In this document: positions 1 through 8,081 of the stretch, piece by piece
How the letters are laid out: each line of letters opens with the position of its first letter
Numbering within the stretch: position 1 is the first letter of the stretch
Notes under the pieces: generated by a model
Seen by the model: the letters and a program-made list of their open reading frames with translations, nothing else
Database searches by the model: none
Told to the model about the DNA's origin: nothing
Assembly: GCA_902465435.1 (NCBI GenBank)
Contig: CABQNH010000006.1
Location: forward strand, 1-64,000
Source: an uncultured Eubacteriales bacterium
GTDB lineage: Bacteria; Bacillota; Clostridia; Oscillospirales; Oscillospiraceae
Direction: 5' to 3'
Length of the DNA stretch: 64,000 nucleotides
Program-made: the position numbers and the translations under genes

Positions 1-100
1 CTCTGATTCACTAAGTTCTACCGTGCAGGTGTCCAACTTGCACTTGCAATTTGCGTTCAAAAATTGAATAATACCTATTGCTTTTACCCACTTTGGAGCG

Positions 101-144
101 CGCGCCCTGCCGTACCTATGCACGGAAGCGGGCGCCGCTTTTTC
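101..144 (+). terminator. Possible intrinsic terminator of a gene left of the window
   Basis: An imperfect GC-rich inverted repeat (GCGCCC near 102 pairing with GGGCGC near 130) is followed by CTTTTT. The loop carries the CCGTACCTATG motif that recurs in hairpins elsewhere in the window. Positions 1-100 contain no convincing gene, so the upstream gene lies outside. Confidence 0.45.
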
Positions 145-230
145 CCTCTGCGCATTTCGGCAGACTTGCCGATCCTCAGCCCCGGCATTTCCCTCGCATT
201 TGCCGCGCAAAGCGTCGTTTTTCTTCGAAT

Positions 231-270
231 TTAACGTAGTTTTAACACAAAGCCCGCGTTACATTTAACA
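231..270 (+). promoter_or_regulatory. Possible PhoP-box-like repeats upstream of the phosphate transporter
   Basis: TTAACG at 231 and TTAACA at 242 are spaced exactly 11 bp apart, and another TTAACA lies at 265, close to two further helical turns. PhoP of Bacillus binds TTAACA-like hexamers with an 11-bp period. The downstream gene is a phosphate symporter, which fits, but the box is incomplete (no match at 253) and no PhoPR genes are in the window. The rest of 145-504 shows no gene I can support. Confidence 0.35.
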
Positions 271-504
271 TTTTTGCGGTATTGTATAAAAGAAGAAAAA
301 TTTCAGGCATCCCCGCATCCTTCGGCAAGCAAATTTGCCGGGAGATTTTTGTCAAGGCAAGGCTCGCAGCATACAGAAACACTTCGTGTCGTTCAAATGC
401 TTGCCCGTCGAAAAATTGGCAAAAGCTCCGCCAAAGCATACCGGCGCAACGGTGCGGCGCTGCCTTCATTCTGCGCTTGCGCAAGAAACACGGAGAAACG
501 TCCT

Positions 505-2328
505 ATGGATCAATTCAGTTGGCTGTCCGTCCTGAGCCTGCTCGGCAGTCTCGCTATGTTCCTTTACGGCATGGAGCTGATGGGTGACGGTCTGAAGAAC
601 ACCTCGCAGTCCGCCCTGAAGCGCATTCTCGGCAAGATCACCTCCAACCCGCTTTCCGGCTGTCTGCTCGGCGTGGTGATCACTGCGCTCATTCAAAGCT
701 CCACCGCCACCATCGTGCTTGCCGCCGGCCTGATCGGCGCCGGTGTTCTGACGCTGCAGCAGTCGATCTCCATCATGATCGGCGCAAACGTCGGCACGAC
801 CATCACCGGCCAGCTCATCCGCCTTCTGGACGTCAGCATAGAATCCTCCGGCATCGCCGCGCTGTTCTCGCCGTCCACGCTGGCCTCGCTTGCGCTTGTC
901 ATCGGCATTGTGCTTGTGATGTTCATTAAGCGGGGCAACAGCAAGTCCATCGGCATGATCGCGCTCGGCTTCGGCATTTTGTTCATGGGTCTGCTCGGCA
1001 TGACGGAGGCCATGAAGCCGCTGTCCAATTCTGAACAGTTCAAGTCGCTGGTCGCCGAGCTGTCCACGACGCCTCTCTGGGGTCTGCTTCTCGGCATCGT
1101 GCTGACCATGATCGTGCAAAGCTCCTCCGCCTCCGTCGGCATTCTGCAGACGCTCTGCGGCACGGGCGTCATGCCGTTCTGCGGCGCGTATGCCTTTGTG
1201 CTGGGCGCAGCCATCGGCACCTCCATCATTACCGCCATCATCTGCTCGATCGGCGGCAAGGAGGACGCCAAGCGTCTCGGTATCATGCATATCATTTTCA
1301 GCGTATTCGGTGCGCTGCTCTGCCTGCTGGCCGTGGAGGTCCTGCATTCCTGCGGCGTGATCGGCGACGTTTACCGCAGCTCCATCACCTCCGGCGGCGT
1401 CGCGGACTTCCAAACGGCTTATAAGCTGATCACCGCGCTTCTGACGCTGCCGCTGATTCCGCAGCTTGCCAAAATCAGCCGCTTCCTGGTGAAGGAGCCG
1501 CAGCTGGAGGACGAGGACTCCGACATCGTTGAAAACCTCAAGGGGCTGGATCAGCACCTGCTCAATAACCCGCTGCTCGCCATGCAGCAGACCGAGCATG
1601 TGATCGGTCACATGGCCGACGTCGCATCGAAGAACTATATCGCCGCCATTCAGCTGATCGATGAATTCGACGAAAAGCGCTACGGCCGCATCCTCCAGCG
1701 TGAGGATCTGCTCGACCGCATGGCCGATGAAACGAACCAGTACCTCATCGAAATCTCCACGCACATCGACCGCGACACGGACAACAAGAATGTCAACTTC
1801 CTGATCAAGGCGCTGACCAGCTTTGAGCGCATCGGCGATCTGGCGATCAACATTGTGGACAACATCCTGCAAATGCGCAAGGATAACACCGCCTTCTCCG
1901 CCGGGGCACGGCGGGAGCTGGCCGTCGTGACCGCCGCCGTGCAGGAGGTACTGACAACGACCTCACAGGCCTTTAAGGGAAATTCCGAAAATCTCGCCCG
2001 CCTGGTCGAGCCGATGGAGGAGGTCGTGGACGATCTGACCGAGGATTTGAAAGAACGCCACATCGAGCGTCTCAAGGTCGGCCAATGCTCTATGATGAAC
2101 GGCATTCTGTACCAGAACGTCCTGCAGCATCTGGAGCGAATCTCCGACCAGTGCTCCGACCTCGCGGTCTATATGCTCGCGCGGACGGATCCCAGCATCA
2201 AGGGCAACGAGCACCACTATCTGCAGGTGCTGCACCGCGTCGGCAACCCCACATATCGCGCGGAGTTCGATCGGCAACACGCCAAGTACGACCGTCTGCT
2301 CAAGTCGGTCGAGGACGATACCGAATAA
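505..2328 (+). CDS. Na+/phosphate cotransporter with C-terminal PhoU-like domain
   Basis: Predicted membrane symporter of the NptA/PNaS family that takes up inorganic phosphate with sodium. The 607-residue protein has two inverted-repeat halves, each with the family's QSS signature (QSST near residue 64, QSSSA near residue 205), surrounded by hydrophobic segments, and a PhoU-like helical domain from about residue 350 to the end. The ATG at 505 is chosen because GGAG precedes it by about nine bases and the protein then begins with the usual MDQFSWLSVL-type first membrane segment. An upstream in-frame ATG at 274 would add an unlikely basic leader. It is a single-gene unit ending at a shared bidirectional terminator. 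Possible phosphate control is noted separately. Confidence 0.9.
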   Translation: MDQFSWLSVLSLLGSLAMFLYGMELMGDGLKNTSQSALKRILGKITSNPLSGCLLGVVITALIQSSTATIVLAAGLIGAGVLTLQQSISIMIGANVGTTITGQLIRLLDVSIESSGIAALFSPSTLASLALVIGIVLVMFIKRGNSKSIGMIALGFGILFMGLLGMTEAMKPLSNSEQFKSLVAELSTTPLWGLLLGIVLTMIVQSSSASVGILQTLCGTGVMPFCGAYAFVLGAAIGTSIITAIICSIGGKEDAKRLGIMHIIFSVFGALLCLLAVEVLHSCGVIGDVYRSSITSGGVADFQTAYKLITALLTLPLIPQLAKISRFLVKEPQLEDEDSDIVENLKGLDQHLLNNPLLAMQQTEHVIGHMADVASKNYIAAIQLIDEFDEKRYGRILQREDLLDRMADETNQYLIEISTHIDRDTDNKNVNFLIKALTSFERIGDLAINIVDNILQMRKDNTAFSAGARRELAVVTAAVQEVLTTTSQAFKGNSENLARLVEPMEEVVDDLTEDLKERHIERLKVGQCSMMNGILYQNVLQHLERISDQCSDLAVYMLARTDPSIKGNEHHYLQVLHRVGNPTYRAEFDRQHAKYDRLLKSVEDDTE

Positions 2329-2363
2329 ATGCGCTGCCGGACGGTCAAGGGAGTCCGGGAGAC

Positions 2364-2416
2364 AAAAAAACCGCTGAATCCATCCCGGCAGTGGGAATGG
2401 ATTCAGCGGTTTCTTA
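2364..2416. terminator. Bidirectional intrinsic terminator between convergent genes
   Basis: AAAAAAA, then CCGCTGAATCCAT and its complement ATGGATTCAGCGG, then TTTCTT. The hairpin is flanked by an A-run and a T-rich tract and lies between two converging genes, so it can stop transcription from both sides. Confidence 0.85.
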
Positions 2417-3052
2417 TGGACGCACGGTCAGCTCGCAGCGGTGAATCGGCGTTCCGAGCTGATAGAATTTTTCCTCGTAGCCCGTCATGATCCCGACCGG
2501 GCCATGCGCATGCAGATCGTTCGTGACGGCGGAGATCTCCAGCCCGCAGGCCGCAAATTCCTCCAGAGACCAGTCAAACAGCTTGGCGTTATCCGTCTTA
2601 AAATGGATCTGTCCGCCCGGCCGCAGAATTTTCTTATACTTCTCCAAAAAGGTGTGATACGTCAGGCGGCGCTTGGCATTCTTGCTGCGCGGCCACGGAT
2701 CGCAGAAATTCAAATAGAGCAGATCCACCTCGCCCGGCGCAAAAATTTCCTCCAGATTTGCCGCATCGGCCGCGAGGAAAAAGACATTCGTCAGTCCGGC
2801 CGCCTGCGCGGCCTCCATGGCGTGCACCATCGCCTCGCGCACCTTTTCCACCGCAATGAACAGCACATCCGGCTCGGCCGCCGCCGTTTCCACCGTAAAT
2901 TTTCCCTTGCCGCAGCCGATCTCCAGCCGAAGCGCGCGTGCCTGCGGCATCAGGCTGCGCCAATTGCCGTGATACCGCTCCGGCTCCTCGATCCGATAGC
3001 GGGCGCAGGCAGCCAGCCGCGGCTCCAAGTTCTTCATTTTACGCATTCGCAT
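2414..3052 (-). CDS. trmB: tRNA (guanine-N7-)-methyltransferase TrmB
   Basis: SAM-dependent enzyme that methylates G46 in the variable loop of tRNAs. The 212-residue protein has the class I SAM-binding motif LEIGCGKGKF at residues 43-52 and the family signature NFCDPWPRSKNAKRRL, with a normal length. The C-terminal Thr-Gly-Tyr-Glu stretch (TGYEEKF) is also typical. It converges on the phosphate symporter, and its 3' end overlaps the shared terminator stem. The MntR-like gene lies upstream on the same strand with a 25-bp gap, so co-transcription is possible. Confidence 0.95.
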   Translation of the reverse strand: MRMRKMKNLEPRLAACARYRIEEPERYHGNWRSLMPQARALRLEIGCGKGKFTVETAAAEPDVLFIAVEKVREAMVHAMEAAQAAGLTNVFFLAADAANLEEIFAPGEVDLLYLNFCDPWPRSKNAKRRLTYHTFLEKYKKILRPGGQIHFKTDNAKLFDWSLEEFAACGLEISAVTNDLHAHGPVGIMTGYEEKFYQLGTPIHRCELTVRP

Positions 3053-3077
3053 GGCGCAATTCCCCTGTCAAAACAAA

Positions 3078-3449
3078 TTACGGCGTTCCCAGTCCGGCAT
3101 GCCGCTTGATGGCCTCGAAGGACTCGTCGCTGATAACGTGCTCCATCTTGCAGGCATCCTCCGCCGCCGTTTTCTCATCCACGCCCAGACGCTGCAAAAA
3201 CAGCGTCAGCAGCTCATGCCGCTCGTAAATTTTCTTCGCGATCTCAAGGCCGCTCTCCGTCAGCGTTAAAAACCCGTTTCGATCCATCAGAACATAGCCG
3301 CCGGATTTCAAAAGGCCGATTGCACGGCTGACGCTCGGCTTGGAGAAATTCATGTACTCGCTGACGTCCACCGAGCGCACCGCGCCGTGCTGCTGGGTCA
3401 GAATCAGAATCGTCTCCAGATACATTTCACCCGATTCCTGCAGATGCAC
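3078..3449 (-). CDS. MntR/DtxR-family metal-dependent transcriptional regulator
   Basis: Winged-helix repressor of the DtxR/MntR family, which senses Mn2+ or Fe2+ and controls metal transport genes. The 123-residue protein has the N-terminal MYLETIL helix, an HTH (VDVSEYMNFSKPSVSRAIGLL), a wing, and a dimerization/metal-binding part with ERHELL and CKMEHVIS (the metal-site E/C/H residues). It lacks a C-terminal SH3-like domain, as in MntR. The start is GTG at 3449, eight bases after a GGGGG run. This start keeps the usual few residues before the YLETI helix. The metal specificity cannot be read from the sequence. Confidence 0.85.
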   Translation of the reverse strand: MHLQESGEMYLETILILTQQHGAVRSVDVSEYMNFSKPSVSRAIGLLKSGGYVLMDRNGFLTLTESGLEIAKKIYERHELLTLFLQRLGVDEKTAAEDACKMEHVISDESFEAIKRHAGLGTP

Positions 3450-3472
3450 AAAAAGTCCCCCGCTTCCAAATT

Positions 3473-3517
3473 AAAAGTTCTAACTTTTATTATATCACAA
3501 GCAATCCTGCTTTTCAA
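3473..3517 (-). promoter_or_regulatory. Promoter and palindromic operator of the MntR-like gene
   Basis: On the minus strand TTGAAA (3517-3512), a 17-bp spacer and TATAAT (3494-3489) form a near-consensus sigma-A promoter. Directly downstream, AAAAGTT-CT-AACTTTT (3473-3488) is a perfect 7-bp inverted repeat covering the expected start site. This is where an autoregulating MntR/DtxR repressor would bind. Confidence 0.7.
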
Positions 3518-3584
3518 GCACGCAAACAGGAAGAATCCTTCTCTTTTTTCGGGCGAAAGCCCCAAATCAGGGCGGCGAAACGGC

Positions 3585-4763
3585 GCGGGCAGGACGTGGC
3601 GGCGGCAGCGGGCAACGCGCACCGCCACGTCCCTCGCGCTGGGAAAAGCCCGCTTGACATTGTGCGCGGCCGCCTTCCTCTTTTCCCGGCAGATCGTCCT
3701 CTGGTTCGGCTGCCCGCCCAGCGCTGTGGACTTCGCCGTCTCGTATCTGCGCATTTATTCCTGCGGTACGCTCTTTGTCATGCTGGCGCAGGGGCTTAAT
3801 CCGTTTATTCTGACGCAGGGCTATTCTCTGTTCGCCATGGGTTCCGTTCTGATCGGCGCCGTTTTCAACATCGTGCTCGACCCGCTCTTCATCTTTACGC
3901 TCGGCATGGGCGTGCGCGGCTCGAGCCTTGCAACCGTCCTTTCGCAGGCGCTGTCCTGCCTGTGTGTGCTTCTGTTCTTCTGCACGCGCAGAAGTCTGTT
4001 CCACTTCCGCATCCGCGAGCTGCCGCCCTCCCGGCCGCGCGTTATAAGCATCGTTTCGCTCGGCTTCACACCCTTTGTCATGACGATCACGGAATGCGCC
4101 ATCCAGGTCGTATTCAACATCAATCTGAACCGTGCGACCGGCGGCGACAAGAACTACACTGCGGCGCTGACCGTTATGCTCAGCGCGCTGCAGCTCATTT
4201 CCCTTCCGCTGAACGGGCTGGGAAACGGTGTGCAGCGCTTTGTCAGCTATAACTACGGCCGGGGCGACGCCGTTCGGCTGAAAAAGGGTATCCGCTACGT
4301 CACGCTGCTTGCGTTTGCGTTCTGCGTGACGATCTGGCCGCTGTCGCTTGCCATGCCGGAGCTGTAAGCCCGCCTGTTTTCCGCCAGTGATGCCGTAACG
4401 CAGATCGTGAAGCGCTACTGCCCGCTGTTTCTGATGGGTTCTATCATGTTCTTCGTGCAGATGACGCTGCAGAACGTCAACGTAGCGCTCGGGCAGGCAA
4501 AATCCGCGCTGCTCCTTGCCGTGATCCGCAAGGTGATCCTTCTGATCCCGCTCTGCTTCGTGCTGACGAACGCACGGGGCTTCCGCGGCGTGTATCTCTC
4601 GGAGGGAATCGCAGACCTTGTTGCCGGGATCATTACGGCAGTCGTGATCTTCACCCCGTTCCCGCGCATTTTTCAGCGCCGCGCGCAGGAGGTGCAGACA
4701 TGGCAGGAAAGTCGCCGGAAAGAAGCAAAATTCTGCGAAAAGACGCCCGCAGAGGGAAAATAG
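3585..4763 (+). pseudogene. MATE-family multidrug efflux pump, 5'-truncated and with an in-frame stop
   Basis: The reading frame encodes MATE-like membrane segments (for example the stretch around AQGLNPFILTQG, then NIVLDPLFIFTLGMG and NGLGNGVQRFVSYNYGRG), but it lacks the first helices. A TAA at 4365-4367 interrupts it. After the stop the same frame resumes with RLFSASDAVTQIVKRYCPLF and continues as the last MATE helices to 4763. The N-terminal part before about 3620 is out of frame or degenerate. An intact MATE gene of this superfamily lies at 39.8-41.1 kb. The damage (missing 5' end plus one nonsense codon) makes this a decayed copy. Confidence 0.85.
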
Positions 4764-4810
4764 CGGCCGTTTCCATCTGATTTTTTCCGAATCCCGTCGA
4801 GATTCCCGCC

Positions 4811-4839
4811 TTGACAACGGCGCCTGTGCTTGGTATACT
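4811..4839 (+). promoter_or_regulatory. Sigma-A promoter of the cobalamin-riboswitch operon
   Basis: TTGACA at 4811-4816, a 17-bp spacer, then TATACT at 4834-4839. The match is close to consensus, with a predicted start near 4846, just before the riboswitch aptamer. Confidence 0.85.
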
Positions 4840-4845
4840 TATTTC

Positions 4846-5060
4846 AAATTGTATAGTGCTTCAAGTGCCGCCGCCTCCGCTGCAGGACGCGGCGGAGAAT
4901 AGCGAATCGGGTGCAAATCCCGAACGGTACCGCCGCTGTAAGCGTGGAGGCTGCGTGCTGGGGCGAAAGCCCGCCATTGGGAGCTTTTCCTGAGAAGGCT
5001 GCCCGCATGCCCGCGAAGCGCAAGTCAGAAGACCTGCTTGAAGCTCGCTCCGCCCGCGCG
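4846..5060 (+). ncRNA. Cobalamin (B12) riboswitch
   Basis: The leader contains the conserved cobalamin aptamer core (GGGTGCAAATCCCG at about 4907 and GGTACCGCCGCTGTAAGCG at about 4926) and the B12 box (AAGTCAGAAGACCTGC, 5022-5037). Adenosylcobalamin-type ligands normally switch such RNAs off. An intrinsic terminator follows at 5097-5139, so control is probably by premature termination. It lies 38 bases upstream of that terminator and about 120 bases upstream of the first gene of the operon. Confidence 0.95.
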
Positions 5061-5096
5061 CTTTTGGGGTCAGGAGCAAATTGGTTGTGCAAAAAA

Positions 5097-5139
5097 ACGG
5101 ATGTTACAGCGCATGTCTGTAATATCCGTTTTCTTTTTT
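5097..5139 (+). terminator. Riboswitch-controlled intrinsic terminator
   Basis: ACGGATGTTACAG and CTGTAATATCCGT form a stem around a short loop, followed by TTTCTTTTTT. It sits between the B12 box and the first start codon, the position expected for the expression platform. Confidence 0.88.
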
Positions 5140-5183
5140 GGCGAGAATGGGAGAAGAACGGTCGGAAGGAGGCGGCAAGCAAC

Positions 5184-7148
5184 ATGAAATCGCGGAAAAA
5201 CATTTTGCGCGGCGCGCTCTGCCTTGCGCTTGCCGCAGCGCTCCTGCTGACCGCAATCGTCTGGCTCGTCCGCGCCGAGCGAAGCAGGCCCGCCGATTCT
5301 CTTGGCGATCGCGGCCGCCCGCTTCAGGCGGCGCAAATGCTGCCCGGCGGCAGCGACGACGGACAGGCGACGGATGAAACGGAGGAAGCGCCGCAGCCGT
5401 CGGAGCCGCAGGAGGAAACGGACGCGCCGGAGGAGACGGCCGAAGCCTCGGAGCCGCAGCAGGAGCCGTCGGAACCCGACGCAAGCTCTCAGGAAACCGA
5501 GCCGCTGCCCTCGCCCTCGGACACGCCGGACACACCGGCCGAACCGCAGCCGGGGCCGGTCGACCCCGACACAGATCCCGATCCGACCACGCCGCGCATT
5601 GTAACGGATCTGAAAAGCGGCGCATGGACAAAGTATGACCTGACGGACGACACGCTCTGCTTTTATGCCTACGCGGCGGGCGCCGGTTCGCTTTCGCTGC
5701 GGGTTTACTGGAAGGAGGCTGCCTCCCCGGCCAATAACGGCACGCGCCTCATTCCGGAGGCCGGGCGGAATTTCCGGCTTCCCATGACGCTGAATACCGA
5801 TTATCAGGTCACCATGTATCTCTACCGTGACGGCAAGCAGTACGGCGAGGCGGCGGTTTTCTACCTCTCCTACCGCGCGTCGCTGGCCGACGACGACCGG
5901 CCGGATGTCGGCGATTACCCGCCTGTGATCGTCACGAACCGCGACGGCATCTCGGAGCCGGTGCAGAAAAAGGAATTTACGCTGGTCGTCACAGCGCGTA
6001 CCAACGAAAACGCGCCCGGCGGCAGCCAGAGCATTTACGCAGGACATCTCCGCGTCTGGCTGGACGACGAGGAGCTGCACGACCCGACCGGCAGCGCCCA
6101 CGCGGGTTATGAATATGTGCTGCATTTCTACCCGCCGCAGGTCGGCGACGAACGCGTCTATACCGTCCGGATTCTCGCGTGGGATGACCTCGGCAATTCG
6201 CGTCTGCGCACGCTGCAGATCGTCTACCGCACGGTTTCCGACGGCGACGTGATCGGCACGGCAACGGTGCGCATCGACGCCACCACGCTCGGCCTCGGCA
6301 TTCTCGACGAGGGAAGCTATGAGATTCGACAGGGCGAGACGGCGGCACAGACCGTGCTGCAATTTCTGGAGGACTGCGGCTATGAGCGCGTGGACTATGA
6401 CGGCACGGCAAAGAAAAACGGCGGCTTTTATCTGCTGCGCATCTATCGTGCGGATCTTCTTTACCGCGCAAAAATTGACGAGCGGCTTTGGACGCTGATT
6501 CAGAACGACGGCATCAGCCTCACCGGCTCGCCGCAGCGAGACAGTCTTGGCGAGCATGACTACACCTGGGGCGCAGGCTGGATGTACGATGTGGACGGCT
6601 ATTATCCCGGCAAGGGACTTTCCGAATGGAGCTTGGACGACGGCGACGTGCTGACGCTTCGCTTTACTCTTGCATGGGGCAAGGACATCGACGGCTTCGG
6701 CGCGACCGGCGGGCAGTACGGCGACCTGACGCAATACTGCTATGTCTGGCGCGACGAGCAGCGCAGGCTCATCGGTCACGATTTTGCGCAGACGGCGCGC
6801 GTCGAGCCGACACAGATGCAGGACGGCTATGTGGAATACACCTGCACACGCTGCGGTGAGGTCGAGCGGGAAACGCTCCCGAAAACAGAGCCGGAGCCGA
6901 CCGAGCCCACCGAACCTGACCCGACAGAGCCGCCGGAACCGACAGAACCGGAGCCGACGGAACCGCCTCCCACCGACTCCGGCGCGTCGGGACGCTCCGC
7001 CGCGCCGGATGCACCGCACGCCGCTGCGCGCGGAAGAACAGAAGGAGAACCCCCGCATGAAAAAGCTGAAAAGAATTCTGGCGATTTTGCTTGTTTTGGC
7101 GCTCTTGTGCGCTGGCTGCGGCTCGAAAACAGACGAACCGTCGCCTGA
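5184..7148 (+). CDS. Membrane-anchored DUF4430 (transcobalamin C-terminal-like) surface protein
   Basis: First gene of the B12-riboswitch operon, 654 residues. It has an N-terminal membrane anchor or signal (about residues 8-29), a long Pro/Glu/Ser/Thr linker (about 45-135), beta-rich regions, then a DUF4430 domain at about 359-500. The domain's signature is GAGWMYDVDGYYPG followed by LDDGDVLTLRFTLAWG. DUF4430 is related to the C-terminal domain of animal transcobalamin and intrinsic factor. A Cys-pair segment (CTRCGEVE) and a PTEP-rich tail follow. ATG 5184 is used because AAGGAGG precedes it. Binding of corrinoid is an inference from domain and riboswitch. The last 92 bases overlap the next gene in another frame, so the C-terminus may be affected by a frameshift. 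Confidence 0.85.
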   Translation: MKSRKNILRGALCLALAAALLLTAIVWLVRAERSRPADSLGDRGRPLQAAQMLPGGSDDGQATDETEEAPQPSEPQEETDAPEETAEASEPQQEPSEPDASSQETEPLPSPSDTPDTPAEPQPGPVDPDTDPDPTTPRIVTDLKSGAWTKYDLTDDTLCFYAYAAGAGSLSLRVYWKEAASPANNGTRLIPEAGRNFRLPMTLNTDYQVTMYLYRDGKQYGEAAVFYLSYRASLADDDRPDVGDYPPVIVTNRDGISEPVQKKEFTLVVTARTNENAPGGSQSIYAGHLRVWLDDEELHDPTGSAHAGYEYVLHFYPPQVGDERVYTVRILAWDDLGNSRLRTLQIVYRTVSDGDVIGTATVRIDATTLGLGILDEGSYEIRQGETAAQTVLQFLEDCGYERVDYDGTAKKNGGFYLLRIYRADLLYRAKIDERLWTLIQNDGISLTGSPQRDSLGEHDYTWGAGWMYDVDGYYPGKGLSEWSLDDGDVLTLRFTLAWGKDIDGFGATGGQYGDLTQYCYVWRDEQRRLIGHDFAQTARVEPTQMQDGYVEYTCTRCGEVERETLPKTEPEPTEPTEPDPTEPPEPTEPEPTEPPPTDSGASGRSAAPDAPHAAARGRTEGEPPHEKAEKNSGDFACFGALVRWLRLENRRTVA

Positions 7149-8076
7149 CGCCTCTGAGCAGACGCCCCTGACCCGCACCGTTTCGGGCTGCCGCGCGCTT
7201 TTGGGCAACAAGGGGAGCTGCCTGTCCGACACGGAAGCGCTGCCGGCCGGCTCCTCCGTGTCCGACTGGCTTGCCCTCGCCCTTCGCCTGAGCGGCGCCG
7301 ACGATGCCTACGAGGACTACCTTTCCGCGCTGCGCGACTCCGTCACCGCACGCTGCGCCGAATCCGGCGCGCTGGACGCGCGCAAGGCCACGGAATATCA
7401 CCGCACGGCGCTGACCGTGCTGGCGCTGGGCGGCGACCCCACCCAATTCGGCGTCAAGCCGGACGGCACGCCGGTCGATCTGATCGCGGACGGCGTCTAC
7501 GCCTTCGCGGGCGACCTGAGCGCGCAGGGCCTGAACGCGCCGATCTTTGCGCTGCTGACACTGGACGCGGGCGCATTTTCCGTGCCGGACGGTGCGAACT
7601 ATGACCGGGGAACGCTTGTTTCGACCATTTTGGCGCAGCAGGAGGAATCCGGCGGCTTCGGCCTGATCCCCGGAGGCACGGATGTTGATATCACCGCAAT
7701 GGCGATCTGCGCGCTTGCGCCCTATCCGCAGGCCGAGGCGGCCGTTGCGCGCGCGCTTACTTATCTGGAAACGGAAATGACCGATTCCTGCGGCTTTCTT
7801 TCCTACGGCACGGAAAGCGCCGAATCGACCTGTCAGGTCATCATTGCGCTGTGCGCTCTGGGGATCGATCCCCGCAGCGACGCGCGCTTCACGCGCGGGG
7901 AAAGCAATCTGCTGACCGGGCTGGAGCGCTACCGGCAGGCGGACGGGAGCTTCTCCCACGCGCTGGACGACGAGGAGGGAAACCTGATGGCGACGGAGCA
8001 GGCGCTTTTGGCGCTGGCCGCCATGGAGCGGCTGGCACAGGGTCGCCGCTTATACGACTTTACCGCACAGGAGTGA
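7057..8076 (+). CDS. Lipoprotein with alpha/alpha-toroid (prenyltransferase / intrinsic-factor N-domain-like) fold
   Basis: 339-residue exported lipoprotein. The signal peptide ends in a lipobox-like LLCAGCGS, with the Cys as acylation site. The mature part is built from helical repeats with a toroid pattern: QQEESGGFGL...DITAMAICAL, YLETEMTDSCGFLSYG...STCQVIIALCALG, and YRQADGSFSH...ATEQALLAL. This QxxxGGFG/TAxAIxAL pattern is shared by terpenoid-cyclase/prenyltransferase toroids and by the alpha6-alpha6 barrel of intrinsic factor and transcobalamin. No isoprenoid-enzyme catalytic motif stands out. ATG 7057 follows GAAGGAGAAC. Next to DUF4430 proteins and a B12 riboswitch, it is a candidate corrinoid-binding partner; that role is inferred. 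Confidence 0.75.
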   Translation: MKKLKRILAILLVLALLCAGCGSKTDEPSPDASEQTPLTRTVSGCRALLGNKGSCLSDTEALPAGSSVSDWLALALRLSGADDAYEDYLSALRDSVTARCAESGALDARKATEYHRTALTVLALGGDPTQFGVKPDGTPVDLIADGVYAFAGDLSAQGLNAPIFALLTLDAGAFSVPDGANYDRGTLVSTILAQQEESGGFGLIPGGTDVDITAMAICALAPYPQAEAAVARALTYLETEMTDSCGFLSYGTESAESTCQVIIALCALGIDPRSDARFTRGESNLLTGLERYRQADGSFSHALDDEEGNLMATEQALLALAAMERLAQGRRLYDFTAQE

Positions 8077-8081
8077 TGCAG

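Noticed and set aside
466..1872. Long minus-strand open frame opposite the phosphate symporter
   Set aside because: High GC and a rare-codon, Arg/Gln/Asp-rich product with no recognisable domain; it mirrors the real gene.
5070..7232. 720-codon minus-strand frame opposite the first DUF4430 gene
   Set aside because: Arg-rich low-complexity product caused by the Pro/Glu linker on the other strand; no ribosome site or domain.
7057..8076. Protein prenyltransferase
   Set aside because: The toroid repeats fit, but the protein is a lipoprotein and no catalytic Asp/zinc-ligand pattern of prenyltransferases was visible.
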